From JAWLAT01 sp041395325 (GTDB lineage: Bacteria > Pseudomonadota > Gammaproteobacteria > Xanthomonadales > SZUA-5), in assembly GCA_041395325.1 (NCBI GenBank), contig JAWLAT010000024.1:1-64000 (forward strand): a stretch of DNA of 64,000 nt, given 5' to 3'. Positions 27,445 through 34,951 of this stretch are shown here, in pieces; within the stretch, counting starts at the first letter, position 1; each line of letters opens with the position of its first letter. The notes below the pieces were generated by a model, which ran no database searches, was not told where the DNA came from, and saw only the letters and a list, made by a program, of their open reading frames with translations. The translations under genes and the position numbers were made by a program.

Positions 27445-27891
27445 ATGAATGCGCCTTACCGTTTGACCATCCTGGCTGCGGCCATGACTGCCCTGGTGGC
27501 CTGCAGCGAATCGCCGCAGGAAACCCGCGAGGATGTCGCCCAGGCCCAGCGTGAAGCCGCCCAGGAAGTGGCCGACGCCCGTGCCGATGCTCGAGAGAAC
27601 GTGGCCGATGCGCGTCAGGATCTGGCCGAGACCATGCAGGACCAGCGTGAGGAGCTGGCTGCGGAAGGTCGCGAGGCCGGTGAGGAGATTGGAGAGGCCA
27701 GCCAGGACGTGGCCGAGGCGGCCAATGACGGCGCCTATGAGATCGGCATGGCCAAGGCCGAAGGTGCGTACAAGGTGGCGCTGGAGCGCTGCGACGGCCT
27801 GAAGGGCGACGCGCAGGACAGCTGCGAAGAGCGCGCCGAAGTGGCCTATGAAGCGGCCAAGACCGAACTCGACCGTCGCTACGACGGATGA
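27445..27891 (+). CDS. Coiled-coil Ala/Glu-rich lipoprotein of unknown function
   Basis: A 148-residue lipoprotein (lipobox LVAC, Cys20). The mature part is a long, highly charged helix with repeated Ala, Glu, Asp and Gln (residues 25-115), probably a coiled coil, followed by a short region with two Cys (ERCDGLKGDAQDSCEER) that may form a disulfide. AGGAG lies 7 bases ahead of the start. Its position right after the glycine-zipper gene, with no terminator seen between them, suggests co-transcription from the same sigma-54 promoter. A strong terminator follows. I do not recognise a named family. Confidence 0.75.
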   Translation: MNAPYRLTILAAAMTALVACSESPQETREDVAQAQREAAQEVADARADARENVADARQDLAETMQDQREELAAEGREAGEEIGEASQDVAEAANDGAYEIGMAKAEGAYKVALERCDGLKGDAQDSCEERAEVAYEAAKTELDRRYDG

Positions 27892-27904
27892 GCGATCCCA
27901 CTGA

Positions 27905-27936
27905 CCGATGGCCGGGCCTCCCGGCCATCGGCGTTT
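27905..27936 (+). terminator. Rho-independent terminator after the two-lipoprotein unit
   Basis: Perfect 12-bp stem (CCGATGGCCGGG / CCCGGCCATCGG) with a 3-base loop, followed by CGTTTCT. Confidence 0.75.
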
Positions 27937-27958
27937 CTGGCGCTGACTGGAGGTCCTG

Positions 27959-28840
27959 ATGAAACCCCTGATCCTGCTCTCTGCTTCCCTGCTGCTGCCG
28001 ACCGTGGCGTCGGCCAGCCAGGTCACCGCCCAGCAGGGCGGCGTGGCCCGCTGGGCCGAACCCAAGGCCAGCGCCTGTGGCTTCATGGGCGAGCGCTATC
28101 CCGCCGTTGACGGCGAGTGCTATTACCCCGTCGATTTCCAGGCCAAGACTGGCATTCACGAGATCGCCCTCTATGACGAGGACGGTGTGCAACATCTGGG
28201 CAGCCTGCGCGTACTGCCCACCGATTTCCCCGAAGTCGAGATCGAGCTGGACGACGACAGACTGGTGACGCTGGAAGGTGAAGACCGCACTCGCCACGGC
28301 GAGGAACGGCAGGCCGTACTCAGCGCCTTGTCAGTCAGCGCCGACCAGCCACAGTTCGAGCTGCCGCTGGAAGGTCCGGTGGCCTCCATTCCCGCCAGCG
28401 AAGACGATTTCGGCAGCGAACGTATTTTCAATGGCAAGGCGACCAGCCACCACACCGGACGCGATGCACCGGTCAGTGTCGGTACGCCGTTGCATGCGGT
28501 GGCCGACGGCACTGTGGTGCTGGCGGCCGATCACCTGCTGACCGGCAAGGCGGTCTACGTCGACCACGGCGGCGGTCTGGTCAGCATGCTGTTCCACCTG
28601 TCCGAACTGGACGTCACCACCGGCGATGAGGTCAAGCAGGGTCAGGTGCTGGGCAAGGTCGGTTCGACCGGCCGCTCAACGGGTCCACACATGCACCTGG
28701 GTCTGCGCTGGATGGACCAGCGAATCGATCCCTACCTGCTGCTGGAGGACCCCGAGCAGTTGCCGAGTGTGGCCGATACCCGCGCCGAAGCCACGGCCAA
28801 GATCGAAGAGGCCGAGGAGATGGAGCCGGCCGAAGGTTGA
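27959..28840 (+). CDS. Secreted M23-family (LytM) metallopeptidase
   Basis: A 293-residue protein with a signal peptide (cleavage near VASA, residue 19). Residues ~20-105 are a beta-rich region, and residues ~150-265 the LytM/peptidase M23 domain. Zinc ligands are visible in SHHTGRDAP (HxxxD) and PHMHLG (HxH), along with VDHGGGLVSMLFHLS. Such enzymes cut peptidoglycan cross-links or, if degenerate, activate amidases; here the ligands are present, so activity is likely. GGAGG lies 5 bases ahead. It has no sigma-54 site and follows a terminator. Confidence 0.88.
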   Translation: MKPLILLSASLLLPTVASASQVTAQQGGVARWAEPKASACGFMGERYPAVDGECYYPVDFQAKTGIHEIALYDEDGVQHLGSLRVLPTDFPEVEIELDDDRLVTLEGEDRTRHGEERQAVLSALSVSADQPQFELPLEGPVASIPASEDDFGSERIFNGKATSHHTGRDAPVSVGTPLHAVADGTVVLAADHLLTGKAVYVDHGGGLVSMLFHLSELDVTTGDEVKQGQVLGKVGSTGRSTGPHMHLGLRWMDQRIDPYLLLEDPEQLPSVADTRAEATAKIEEAEEMEPAEG

Positions 28841-28953
28841 GTCAGCCCCCGCAGCGGCGCTGCCGGGCCCGCCATCCCCTGGATCGCGAGTTCGGCACGC
28901 CGCTGAAGGCGTTCGCACAGCGACAACCACTCCCGCGCGCCCTCGCCTGTCGC

Positions 28954-29394
28954 TTACGCCTGGCCGGCGACCCAGCGACTCCAGTAGCTCAGCACCAGCG
29001 ACAGTTCCGGATCCCGGCGCAACTCATTGCGCGTCAACGGCATCGCATTGGCCCACTCGGCATTGGCGATGCTCTGGAACTCCGCTTCCGGTGGCTCACA
29101 AAAGCCCATGAAGAAGCCTTCGAAGTGCCGTTCCGGTACGACATCCTCGAACAACACCTTGATCTGGTGATGCCGAGCTGAGCCCTCGATGCGGGCATAG
29201 GCAGCACGCACGCCGTTGGCCGGTCCCTCCAGGTACTGGAAAAACCGACCCAGATGATGAAACAGCACCCCACTGACACCCACGTGGCAGTTGAAGTTGC
29301 GGGCATCGTCCAGCAGTTCGGCCAATTCGTCTGCGCTGAACTGCCGCAGCGCCTGACTTTCATAGGCCTTACCGACCAGTTCGGCTGTGCTCAT
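28954..29394 (-). CDS. BLUF-domain blue-light photoreceptor
   Basis: A 146-residue protein that is a BLUF domain plus a short C-terminal tail, without an attached output domain. The flavin-switch residues are all present with the same spacing as in AppA (Y21, N45, Q63): Tyr11 in AYESQ, Asn35 in ARNFNCHVGVSG, and Gln53 in RFFQYLEGP. The usual RxF near the end of the domain is ERHFEGFFMGF. Such short BLUF proteins signal by protein-protein contact. AAGGAG precedes the start. A 16-base palindrome lies 22 bases upstream, a candidate operator. Confidence 0.9.
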   Translation of the reverse strand: MSTAELVGKAYESQALRQFSADELAELLDDARNFNCHVGVSGVLFHHLGRFFQYLEGPANGVRAAYARIEGSARHHQIKVLFEDVVPERHFEGFFMGFCEPPEAEFQSIANAEWANAMPLTRNELRRDPELSLVLSYWSRWVAGQA

Positions 29395-29415
29395 CCGGCT
29401 CCTTTGTCGAATTCA

Positions 29416-29431
29416 TTCACGGGAACGTGAA
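29416..29431. promoter_or_regulatory. Palindromic candidate operator of the BLUF gene
   Basis: TTCACGGGAACGTGAA: perfect 6-bp arms around GGAA, 22 bases ahead of the BLUF start codon. The binding protein is unknown. Confidence 0.45.
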
Positions 29432-29734
29432 GTTAACGTGGTAGCCGTCCAGAAACCTTAAGCGCGCTTAATGCTTTCACCATCGTTGACGTGTGTGAGC
29501 AGGTGCGTCGCTGCGCCTGACTGCCCATCGCAAACGCACCTTTCGACGGGCTCAGAGCAAACGGGCGCTCGCAAGCTGCGAGCCGTGCCTGGCGTACGAA
29601 CCTCGCGATGGCCCACTTCACCTCGAATCCACGCGGCACGCACCCCACCGCTCATCCTGAGGCTATCGAAGGATGCGGTCCGTTGGTGTGGGATTGCGCA
29701 GTGACATTGATGATGTCTGCCGAGCTACTGCGCA

Positions 29735-29786
29735 GGGCAAGGCGAGAGGTGGAGGCATGGCAAGGCCATGGCGACGATGTACAACG
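29735..29786 (+). repeat. Dispersed extragenic repeat, copy 2
   Basis: Partner of the copy at 26506-26557 in inverted orientation; see that entry for shared blocks. Confidence 0.55.
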
Positions 29787-30027
29787 TCGCATCCGGGGAA
29801 AAAAGGGCGCAGAAAGCGTAGAAGGTGTGCGGAACACCGCCTCAGGGCAATGAGCGCGTCGATTGGGCGGCATGATGCCCTGAGACAGGCTCAGGGCCGA
29901 TGCGTAGGTGGGCCGATCGGTACCAGGCACCGCGTACGAGCCTGTCGAGTGTGTCCAGCAAGCCAGACAGGCGGGACGGCGAGCCGCTGCAACTCACGCC
30001 GCAACGACCCGCCGGCGGTTGTCGACC

Positions 30028-30762
30028 TCAGCCGGCGCGTGGAAACCAGCTGGTGTCGATGCGGAAATGGCGGTCGGTGAAATCGACCTCGCGACGCAGT
30101 GCGGCCTCGTCGACCAGGCGGATGGACCGCTTGTCACGCTCGATCCGGCTCTCCTGCTGTAAACGCTTGAGCGCGCGACTGACATAGACGTTGCTCAGGC
30201 CCGTCGCGTCGCCAATCATGCTCTGACTCAACGGCAACTCGAAATGCGGGCCGACGTCTCGGCGGGTGACGCGCAGGCGCGACAGCACCTCGAGCAGAAA
30301 GTGTGCAACGCGATGGTGAGCGCGGCTGCGGCCCATGATGCGGATGCGATCGGCCAGCACGGCGTGCTCAACCATGCCGATGCTGAAGAGCAGCGCGGAC
30401 AGTCGCGGCGAGCGCACGAAGATGTCGTCCAGCGCCGACTTCGGGAAGGGGCAGAGCACGCCATCGGTGGCCGCACACAGCGCGGTGCTGACCCGTTCAA
30501 AGGCCACGTCCGGAATCCCGACGATGTCGCCGGGATAGTGGATATGCAGGATCTGCCGGCCGCCGTCGGCACGCAGTGTGTAGCTGTAGAACCAGCCCGA
30601 ACGGACCACGTAAAGGCGTTGCGCCAACGTGCCCTGATCGCGCACCAGGCGGTGCTTGCGATGACGTTCCTCACTCTCCTCGAGCCGCGCCAGCAAGGCT
30701 TCGTCCAGCGCGCTGAGTTGCACATGATGTCCAATCTTTTCGACCAGGCAGCTGCCACTCAT
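30028..30762 (-). CDS. Crp/Fnr-family transcriptional regulator
   Basis: A 244-residue regulator with an N-terminal cyclic-nucleotide-binding-like beta barrel (residues ~15-125, containing LHIHYPGDIVGIPD), a dimerisation helix and a C-terminal winged HTH (LPLSQSMIGDATGLSNVYVSRALKRLQQ). No Fnr-type N-terminal Cys cluster is present, so it is not an iron-sulfur oxygen sensor; the ligand is unknown. The start at 30762 has AGGAGG five bases ahead; upstream in-frame codons are rejected for lack of homology. It is separated from the upstream BON gene by a terminator. Confidence 0.88.
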   Translation of the reverse strand: MSGSCLVEKIGHHVQLSALDEALLARLEESEERHRKHRLVRDQGTLAQRLYVVRSGWFYSYTLRADGGRQILHIHYPGDIVGIPDVAFERVSTALCAATDGVLCPFPKSALDDIFVRSPRLSALLFSIGMVEHAVLADRIRIMGRSRAHHRVAHFLLEVLSRLRVTRRDVGPHFELPLSQSMIGDATGLSNVYVSRALKRLQQESRIERDKRSIRLVDEAALRREVDFTDRHFRIDTSWFPRAG

Positions 30763-30821
30763 GCTCCACCTCCTGTTGATTCGGGCTCGCTCCAAGAGCC
30801 CTTCGTGTTCGATCTGTGGCC

Positions 30822-30853
30822 AAAAAAAGGGGGTGCCCCGTACGGACACCCCC
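30822..30853 (-). terminator. Rho-independent terminator of the BON-protein gene
   Basis: Minus-strand stem GGGGGTGTCC ... GGGGCACCCCC with a small internal mismatch, followed by seven T. It separates the 30903 BON gene from the Crp/Fnr gene. Confidence 0.85.
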
Positions 30854-30902
30854 AAGCTCGATTGCTCGCTGTGGGGCGGCCATGGCGCCGCCCGACGGCG
30901 GC

Positions 30903-31535
30903 TTACCTCACGATCAGCGCATCGGCGCGCACCTCACGCACGCCGCGGGTACCCTGTGCCAGCTGGATGGCTTCACTGCGCACCCAGTCGGCCTCGACCA
31001 CACCGGACAGGTAGACCACGTTGCCCTTGGTGGTGACGTCGATCTCCATGCCCTTGACGTCGCGATCGGCCAGCAGCTTGCTCTTCACCTTGCTGGTGAT
31101 CCAGGCGTCATCGATGGAGTTGCCGGCGTCGTCGAGCAGTTCGCGGGCCTCACCGGACGCGGTGGCCTGATTGGCGGCCTGGCGAGTCGCGGTGCCCTCG
31201 GCGGCGACGATGATCTGGTTGTCGACCGACACCACACCGTCGGTACCGGCGGCGATGTCACCGGCCGCCAGCTTGTCGGCCAGGGAGTCGGCACCACCGC
31301 GCAGGGTGACGTGACCGTTGACCGTGTCGACATTGATGTCGAAGCCTTCAGTCCGATCATCGGCCAGCAGCGAACTCTTGATCGCGGCGGTCGTGGTGGC
31401 GTCCTTGATGGTCTGACCGGTGGTGCGCGACTCGGCGGCGGCGCTGTCCTCGGAAGCGGCCTGCGCGGACGGCAACGCGAAGCCCAGCGAGAGGGTCAGG
31501 GCGGCGGCAAGACTGCGAATCTGATTGCGGTTCAT
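30903..31535 (-). CDS. Periplasmic protein with two BON domains (OsmY-like)
   Basis: A 210-residue secreted protein with a signal peptide ending in AQA (residue ~26) and two BON domains (about residues 42-110 and 143-210), each with the pattern DINVDTVNGHVTLRG / EIDVTTKGNVVYLSG. E. coli OsmY has the same layout and is an osmotically induced periplasmic chaperone-like protein. AGGAG lies 9 bases before the start. A TGGCACG block lies upstream (31605-31611) but the -12 GC is lost, so its promoter class is uncertain. Confidence 0.9.
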   Translation of the reverse strand: MNRNQIRSLAAALTLSLGFALPSAQAASEDSAAAESRTTGQTIKDATTTAAIKSSLLADDRTEGFDINVDTVNGHVTLRGGADSLADKLAAGDIAAGTDGVVSVDNQIIVAAEGTATRQAANQATASGEARELLDDAGNSIDDAWITSKVKSKLLADRDVKGMEIDVTTKGNVVYLSGVVEADWVRSEAIQLAQGTRGVREVRADALIVR

Positions 31536-32275
31536 GTTTTGGCTCCTGTGATGGGGAATCAGGCGCGGACTTCGCCGCTGGCCTGGCACCCTCAATTCAG
31601 AACTCGTGCCAAGTTTCTACGCGATCAAACTGAACTGCTACATATCATTGTTTTATATATCTTTTTTGTTTCAACCTGAGTCACCGAACAGCAGTTCTCC
31701 GTCGACAGCGGCTGGATACCCACAGGGCGAACTGCATGCCATCCATGGCGGATTGCCCGGCAACTTGCATGACCGCTCGGCCAGCGAAGGCAAGGCATGG
31801 AAGCAAGCCGCGAACCGACCGGGTCCCAGAGAGCAGGGGCAGTGAGCGAACCTGGGGCTGCTGGACGGCGACTCGATGATCAGGGACGACAACGAGACCG
31901 CCACTTGAATGAATCGGGTCGGTCATTGGCATGGCTCGGAACGCGACAGGGCATGGCGCAGATGCCTGACCCATATGGCTCCCGCTGGGTATCGGTTCGC
32001 ACATGCCACGGGCGTACCTGGCGGCGAATACAAGGCTGAACGCAACTTGTGATGGCGCAGCGCATGCGGGGGGCCAGGCAGCGGAATACTGCAGCAACGA
32101 ACATGCGCGTTTGGGGGTTCAAATCGGGGAACGATCGATCCGCGCGTTGGTGACGGTCAATCGACGGCAGGCTGACAGGTGCGCCATTGTGGTGCGATCT
32201 GCCATCGAACCTGGAACGAACGTCGGCCAGTCGTGCTCAGCGCATGCGGCCAATTGCGACGACCAAGGCCTGGCT
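31536..32275. other. Gene-free stretch upstream of the BON gene
   Basis: A 740-bp region with no gene I can support. It contains the leader of the BON gene with a degenerate sigma-54-like box, an AT-rich tract at about 31610-31680 with an IHF-like 12/13 match (TATCATTGTTTTA, 31643-31655), and otherwise unremarkable sequence up to the permease stop. Confidence 0.5.
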
Positions 32276-33448
32276 TCAGCTCGCGGCCTCGGTTGATGGT
32301 GCGGGTGCCGACATCTGCTCAGGCGTCTGCGCCTTGCGCGATCGCCGTGGTGCCTTGGGCGGTCGACACAACAGCGTGGTCCACAGCCCGTTGGGATCCA
32401 GACCTTCGAGCGCCACCTTGACCACAACCAGCATCGGCACGCCGAGCAGAAAGCCCGGGACACCCCACAACCAGCCCCAGATCATCAGCCAGATGACGAT
32501 GACCAGCGGGTTGATCGCAAAACCTCGGCCCAGCCAGGTGGGTGTCACTACCTGACCTTCGATCAGATTCAGACCGGCGTAGGTGAGCGCCGGCAACATC
32601 GCCTGCGGCAGCGTCTCGTACTGGTCCAGGCCGAGCAGGAACAGCAGCAGGCTCAGCACGAAGGGACCGAGATAGGGAATGAAGTTGACCAGAGTGGCCA
32701 GCGCGCCCCAGAGCAAGGGATTGCGGATCCCGAGCACGGCAAAGGTGCCAGCCACGGCCAGACCCAGACCCACGTTGATGCAGGTGATGGTCAACATGTA
32801 GCGCGGAATCTGCGCCTGAATGGCGCGAGCCACATCCAGACTCATCTGCTTGCCACGGCGGTCCGGGGAGCGGTCGATCATGCGTTGCAGCAGACCGCCA
32901 CCGAAGACCAGAAAGAAGTAGACCAGAATCAGGCTGGCCGCCAGATTGCCCAGCGCCACCGTGCCAAGTGCCAGCGCACGTTGCGCAAAGCTGGGCGGCT
33001 CAACGATCACGCGCGGCTGCCGCGGGTCTGGTTTGCCGTCGGACAGCTCGGTCAGCGCGGTGATCGTTTCATCGACCGGATTGTTTTCGGCCCAGTCGTG
33101 GGTGGTGTCGAGAATGCGCTTCTTGGCCCGCTCGATCGTCCCGGGCAGTTCGGTCATGGCGGTCACGGCCGGATCGTAGACCGCGTACAGCGTGCCGCCC
33201 ACGCCACCCACGGCGATGGTCAGCGCCAGCAGGGCGCCCAGCCAACGCGGGATCCAGCAGCGGCGCAACATGCGCACGACAGGTTGCAGAAGCAGTGCGG
33301 CCAGCAGCGCACCCACAATGGGAACCAGCAGCGCGGAGGCGATCCAGGCCACGTGGGCGGCGGCCACCACGACCAACAGTTCCAGCAACAGGGGTCGAGC
33401 GGCCGGTGTCACGGAATCCACTGCGGTCGTTGGCGGCGTTGGGCTCAT
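32276..33448 (-). CDS. AI-2E family (PerM-like) membrane transporter
   Basis: A 390-residue membrane protein with seven to eight transmembrane helices and a large soluble loop (residues ~95-160). The family hallmarks LATLVNFIPYLGPFV, EGQVVTPTWLGRGFAINPL and WLWGVPGFLLGVPML are all present. Members export autoinducer-2 or act as Na+/H+ antiporters; the substrate is not certain here. The start overlaps the YqjK-like gene by 4 bp (ATGA), making it the last gene of the sigma-54-driven yqjD-E-K unit. Confidence 0.88.
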   Translation of the reverse strand: MSPTPPTTAVDSVTPAARPLLLELLVVVAAAHVAWIASALLVPIVGALLAALLLQPVVRMLRRCWIPRWLGALLALTIAVGGVGGTLYAVYDPAVTAMTELPGTIERAKKRILDTTHDWAENNPVDETITALTELSDGKPDPRQPRVIVEPPSFAQRALALGTVALGNLAASLILVYFFLVFGGGLLQRMIDRSPDRRGKQMSLDVARAIQAQIPRYMLTITCINVGLGLAVAGTFAVLGIRNPLLWGALATLVNFIPYLGPFVLSLLLFLLGLDQYETLPQAMLPALTYAGLNLIEGQVVTPTWLGRGFAINPLVIVIWLMIWGWLWGVPGFLLGVPMLVVVKVALEGLDPNGLWTTLLCRPPKAPRRSRKAQTPEQMSAPAPSTEAAS

Positions 33449-33819
33449 GGCTCACCTGGCGAACTGAACGATGCATCGGCCGAAGTCGCTGGGTCGTGGT
33501 TGGAAGGCTCCAGCTGGGCCTCGATCCATGGCAGCACCACTGGCGCAATCTGGGTGAGCAGGCTGGACCAGGCCAGCACTGTGGAGGGGCGCGAACGTGG
33601 CGCTTCGGCGCAGTCACAATCAGCACGGTCGGCTTCGGAATCCGCTGAATGCCCGGCTGCGCGCCAACCCGCCAGACCGACACCGGCCAGCAGCACCGGC
33701 CATTTCCAGCGCTGCCAATGGCTGTCGAGTTGCGCCGCTTCGAGCATGGCGCCCTGCTGTCGCAGACGTAGTTGCTCGCGTGCCAGCAGCACACGACGAC
33801 GGGCGTTGCGCAGGCTCAT
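33445..33819 (-). CDS. Small membrane protein, YqjK-like by position
   Basis: A 124-residue basic protein. It opens with an amphipathic Arg-rich region (MSLRNARRRVLLAREQLRLR), has one transmembrane segment (WPVLLAGVGLAGWRAAG) and a second hydrophobic stretch near SLLTQIAPVVLPW. Sequence similarity to YqjK is weak by eye; the call rests on its place directly after YqjD- and YqjE-like genes. The start has AGGAG 9 bases ahead. It overlaps the holin-like gene upstream by 4 bp and the permease downstream by 4 bp. Confidence 0.65.
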   Translation of the reverse strand: MSLRNARRRVLLAREQLRLRQQGAMLEAAQLDSHWQRWKWPVLLAGVGLAGWRAAGHSADSEADRADCDCAEAPRSRPSTVLAWSSLLTQIAPVVLPWIEAQLEPSNHDPATSADASFSSPGEP

Positions 33820-34349
33820 GCCACACGCTCCTGTTGAGCGGATGCGGCGGAAACCCCTGCGGGCGTTGTTTGGCGGTGCTCGTTGCCTGCGCTGAAAGTT
33901 GCCCATTCCCGCTGCTGTGCGCGCAGTTGCGCGACCACATCGGCGATCTCGGGTGCTGGACTGGCATCAAACCAGTCCGCCATCTGCTCGCGGGTGGCTT
34001 GCAGCGACGCATCCCGAATCAGTCGGGCCGACCAGCACCACAGTCCGAAGGCAATCAGCATGCAGGCGCCGGCGGCGGCGCTCAACGCCAGGTAGGGCGA
34101 CTGACCGGACTGCATCAAGGCGACCACCAGAACGGCCAGCAAGCACAGCAGCGTGGTGAACAACAGCAGTCCACCGAAGAGTGTGCACAGCGCCAGCCGC
34201 ACGGTCGCGCCGCGGGCCAGGGACAGATCGGCCAGCAACAGGCGCCAGCTGTCGCGCAGCGCCTCGCTGGCCGATCCGGCGACCGCCAGCGCCATGGCCC
34301 AGCCGGGAGGCCGGGCCAAGGCGCTGTCATTGTGGGTCGCGGTGGTCAT
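33816..34349 (-). CDS. Phage-holin-superfamily membrane protein, YqjE-like (DUF1469)
   Basis: A 177-residue inner-membrane protein with two adjacent transmembrane helices (residues ~50-78 and ~86-110) preceded by a conserved amphipathic helix (ASEALRDSWRLLLADLSLARGATVRLALCT begins it). This is the layout of the DUF1469/YqjE family. It lies 3 bases after the DUF883 gene and overlaps the next by 4 bp. YqjD/YqjE pairs are stationary-phase membrane proteins in E. coli. Confidence 0.83.
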   Translation of the reverse strand: MTTATHNDSALARPPGWAMALAVAGSASEALRDSWRLLLADLSLARGATVRLALCTLFGGLLLFTTLLCLLAVLVVALMQSGQSPYLALSAAAGACMLIAFGLWCWSARLIRDASLQATREQMADWFDASPAPEIADVVAQLRAQQREWATFSAGNEHRQTTPAGVSAASAQQERVA

Positions 34350-34352
34350 GAC

Positions 34353-34754
34353 CTAGCGCCGGGCCAGCCGACCGACCAGATAGCCACCGGCCAGCGCGAT
34401 GCCAACGGCGGCAAGCGGATGCTGGCGCAGCACCGATTCGCCCTTGCGCAGATAGCCCTGGCCCTCGGCCAGCAAGCGCTTGGCCTGCGCCTGAATCTCG
34501 GCGCCCGCTTCGGCCGCGGCGGCGCTGGCGGAATTGGCAGCGCCACCGATGTGCTCGCGCACTGGATCGGCAGAAGCGGCCAGATCCGCCCGCACATGCT
34601 CGGCGGAGTCATTCAGCGCCTGCTTCACGGCGGCACCGGCTTCGGCCAGATGGGCCTTGGCCTCACGCAGATTGCGCCGCACAGGCTGGCTGGGATTGCC
34701 CACCGCCGACGGGGTCGGGATTGGATCGTTCGTTTGGGGCATGTTCGCGTTCAT
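34353..34754 (-). CDS. DUF883 family protein, YqjD/ElaB-like
   Basis: A 133-residue protein with a long Ala-rich amphipathic helix (residues 25-110) and a C-terminal transmembrane anchor ending in YLVGRLARR. E. coli YqjD and ElaB have this form and bind ribosomes to the inner membrane in stationary phase. The usual anchor motif HPLAAVGIALAGGYLVGRL is clear. AGAGGA precedes the start by 7 bases. It is the first gene of a four-gene unit (with YqjE-, YqjK- and PerM-like genes) under a sigma-54 promoter with activator sites and an IHF-like site. Confidence 0.88.
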   Translation of the reverse strand: MNANMPQTNDPIPTPSAVGNPSQPVRRNLREAKAHLAEAGAAVKQALNDSAEHVRADLAASADPVREHIGGAANSASAAAAEAGAEIQAQAKRLLAEGQGYLRKGESVLRQHPLAAVGIALAGGYLVGRLARR

Positions 34755-34808
34755 GCAGCTGTCCTCTGGTTGGGGGGAGTGAAGCCTTGCGGCTCCCAGC
34801 GCAGCTGC

Positions 34809-34824
34809 TGCACGCGGCGTGCCA
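34809..34824 (-). promoter_or_regulatory. Sigma-54 promoter of the yqjD-E-K-permease unit
   Basis: Minus-strand TGGCACGCCGCGTGCA: perfect -24 block and GG-N10-GC spacing. The start point is expected near 34799, about 45 bases before the DUF883 start. Confidence 0.82.
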
Positions 34825-34841
34825 GTTCATCGAATATCACT

Positions 34842-34854
34842 TAGAACCTTGATT
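34842..34854 (-). promoter_or_regulatory. IHF-like site
   Basis: Minus-strand AATCAAGGTTCTA matches WATCAANNNNTTR at all but one fixed position, 18 bp upstream of the sigma-54 promoter and between it and the tandem activator sites. Confidence 0.5.
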
Positions 34855-34913
34855 TTTAAACACGTTTTTGACTCGACACTGGCCGGGCTGGCTGGCTCAT
34901 TCGCGCCGGCAGC

Positions 34914-34945
34914 TGCAATGTGCACATCTCGTATTGCGACTTGCA
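34914..34945. promoter_or_regulatory. Tandem candidate activator sites, 21 bp apart
   Basis: TGCAATGTGCA (34914-34924, exact TGCA-N3-TGCA) and TGCGACTTGCA (34935-34945, 7 of 8) are spaced exactly 21 bp, two helical turns. They lie 90-121 bp upstream of the yqjD promoter, just past the stop of the upstream channel gene. Confidence 0.55.
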
Positions 34946-34951
34946 CGAGAC

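Larger units (their letters stand above)
29395..30027. other. Gene-free stretch of degenerate extragenic repeats
   Basis: A 633-bp region with no credible gene. It contains the BLUF palindrome (29416-29431), copy 2 of the dispersed repeat (29735-29786), and several degenerate pieces of a CTGAGCCTGTCGA-like repeat (around 29539, 29658, 29878 and 29939). Composition and content look like an accumulation zone for extragenic repeats. Confidence 0.55.

Noticed and set aside
29673..30080. Plus-strand reading frame of 135 codons in the repeat-rich gap
   Set aside because: Arg-rich, no recognisable family, and it crosses the dispersed repeat and the end of the Crp/Fnr gene; not a credible gene.
31596..31611. 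Sigma-54-like box (TGGCACGAGTTCTGAA, minus strand) upstream of the two-BON gene
   Set aside because: The -24 block is perfect but the -12 GC has become GA, and I find no TGCA-N3-TGCA palindrome nearby. It may be a decayed promoter; I do not count it among the nine, although an IHF-like 12/13 match lies at 31643.
31681..32097. A 138-codon minus-strand reading frame upstream of the BON gene
   Set aside because: No ribosome site, no domain, unusual composition with many Cys, Met and Ser; looks like a chance frame in intergenic DNA.
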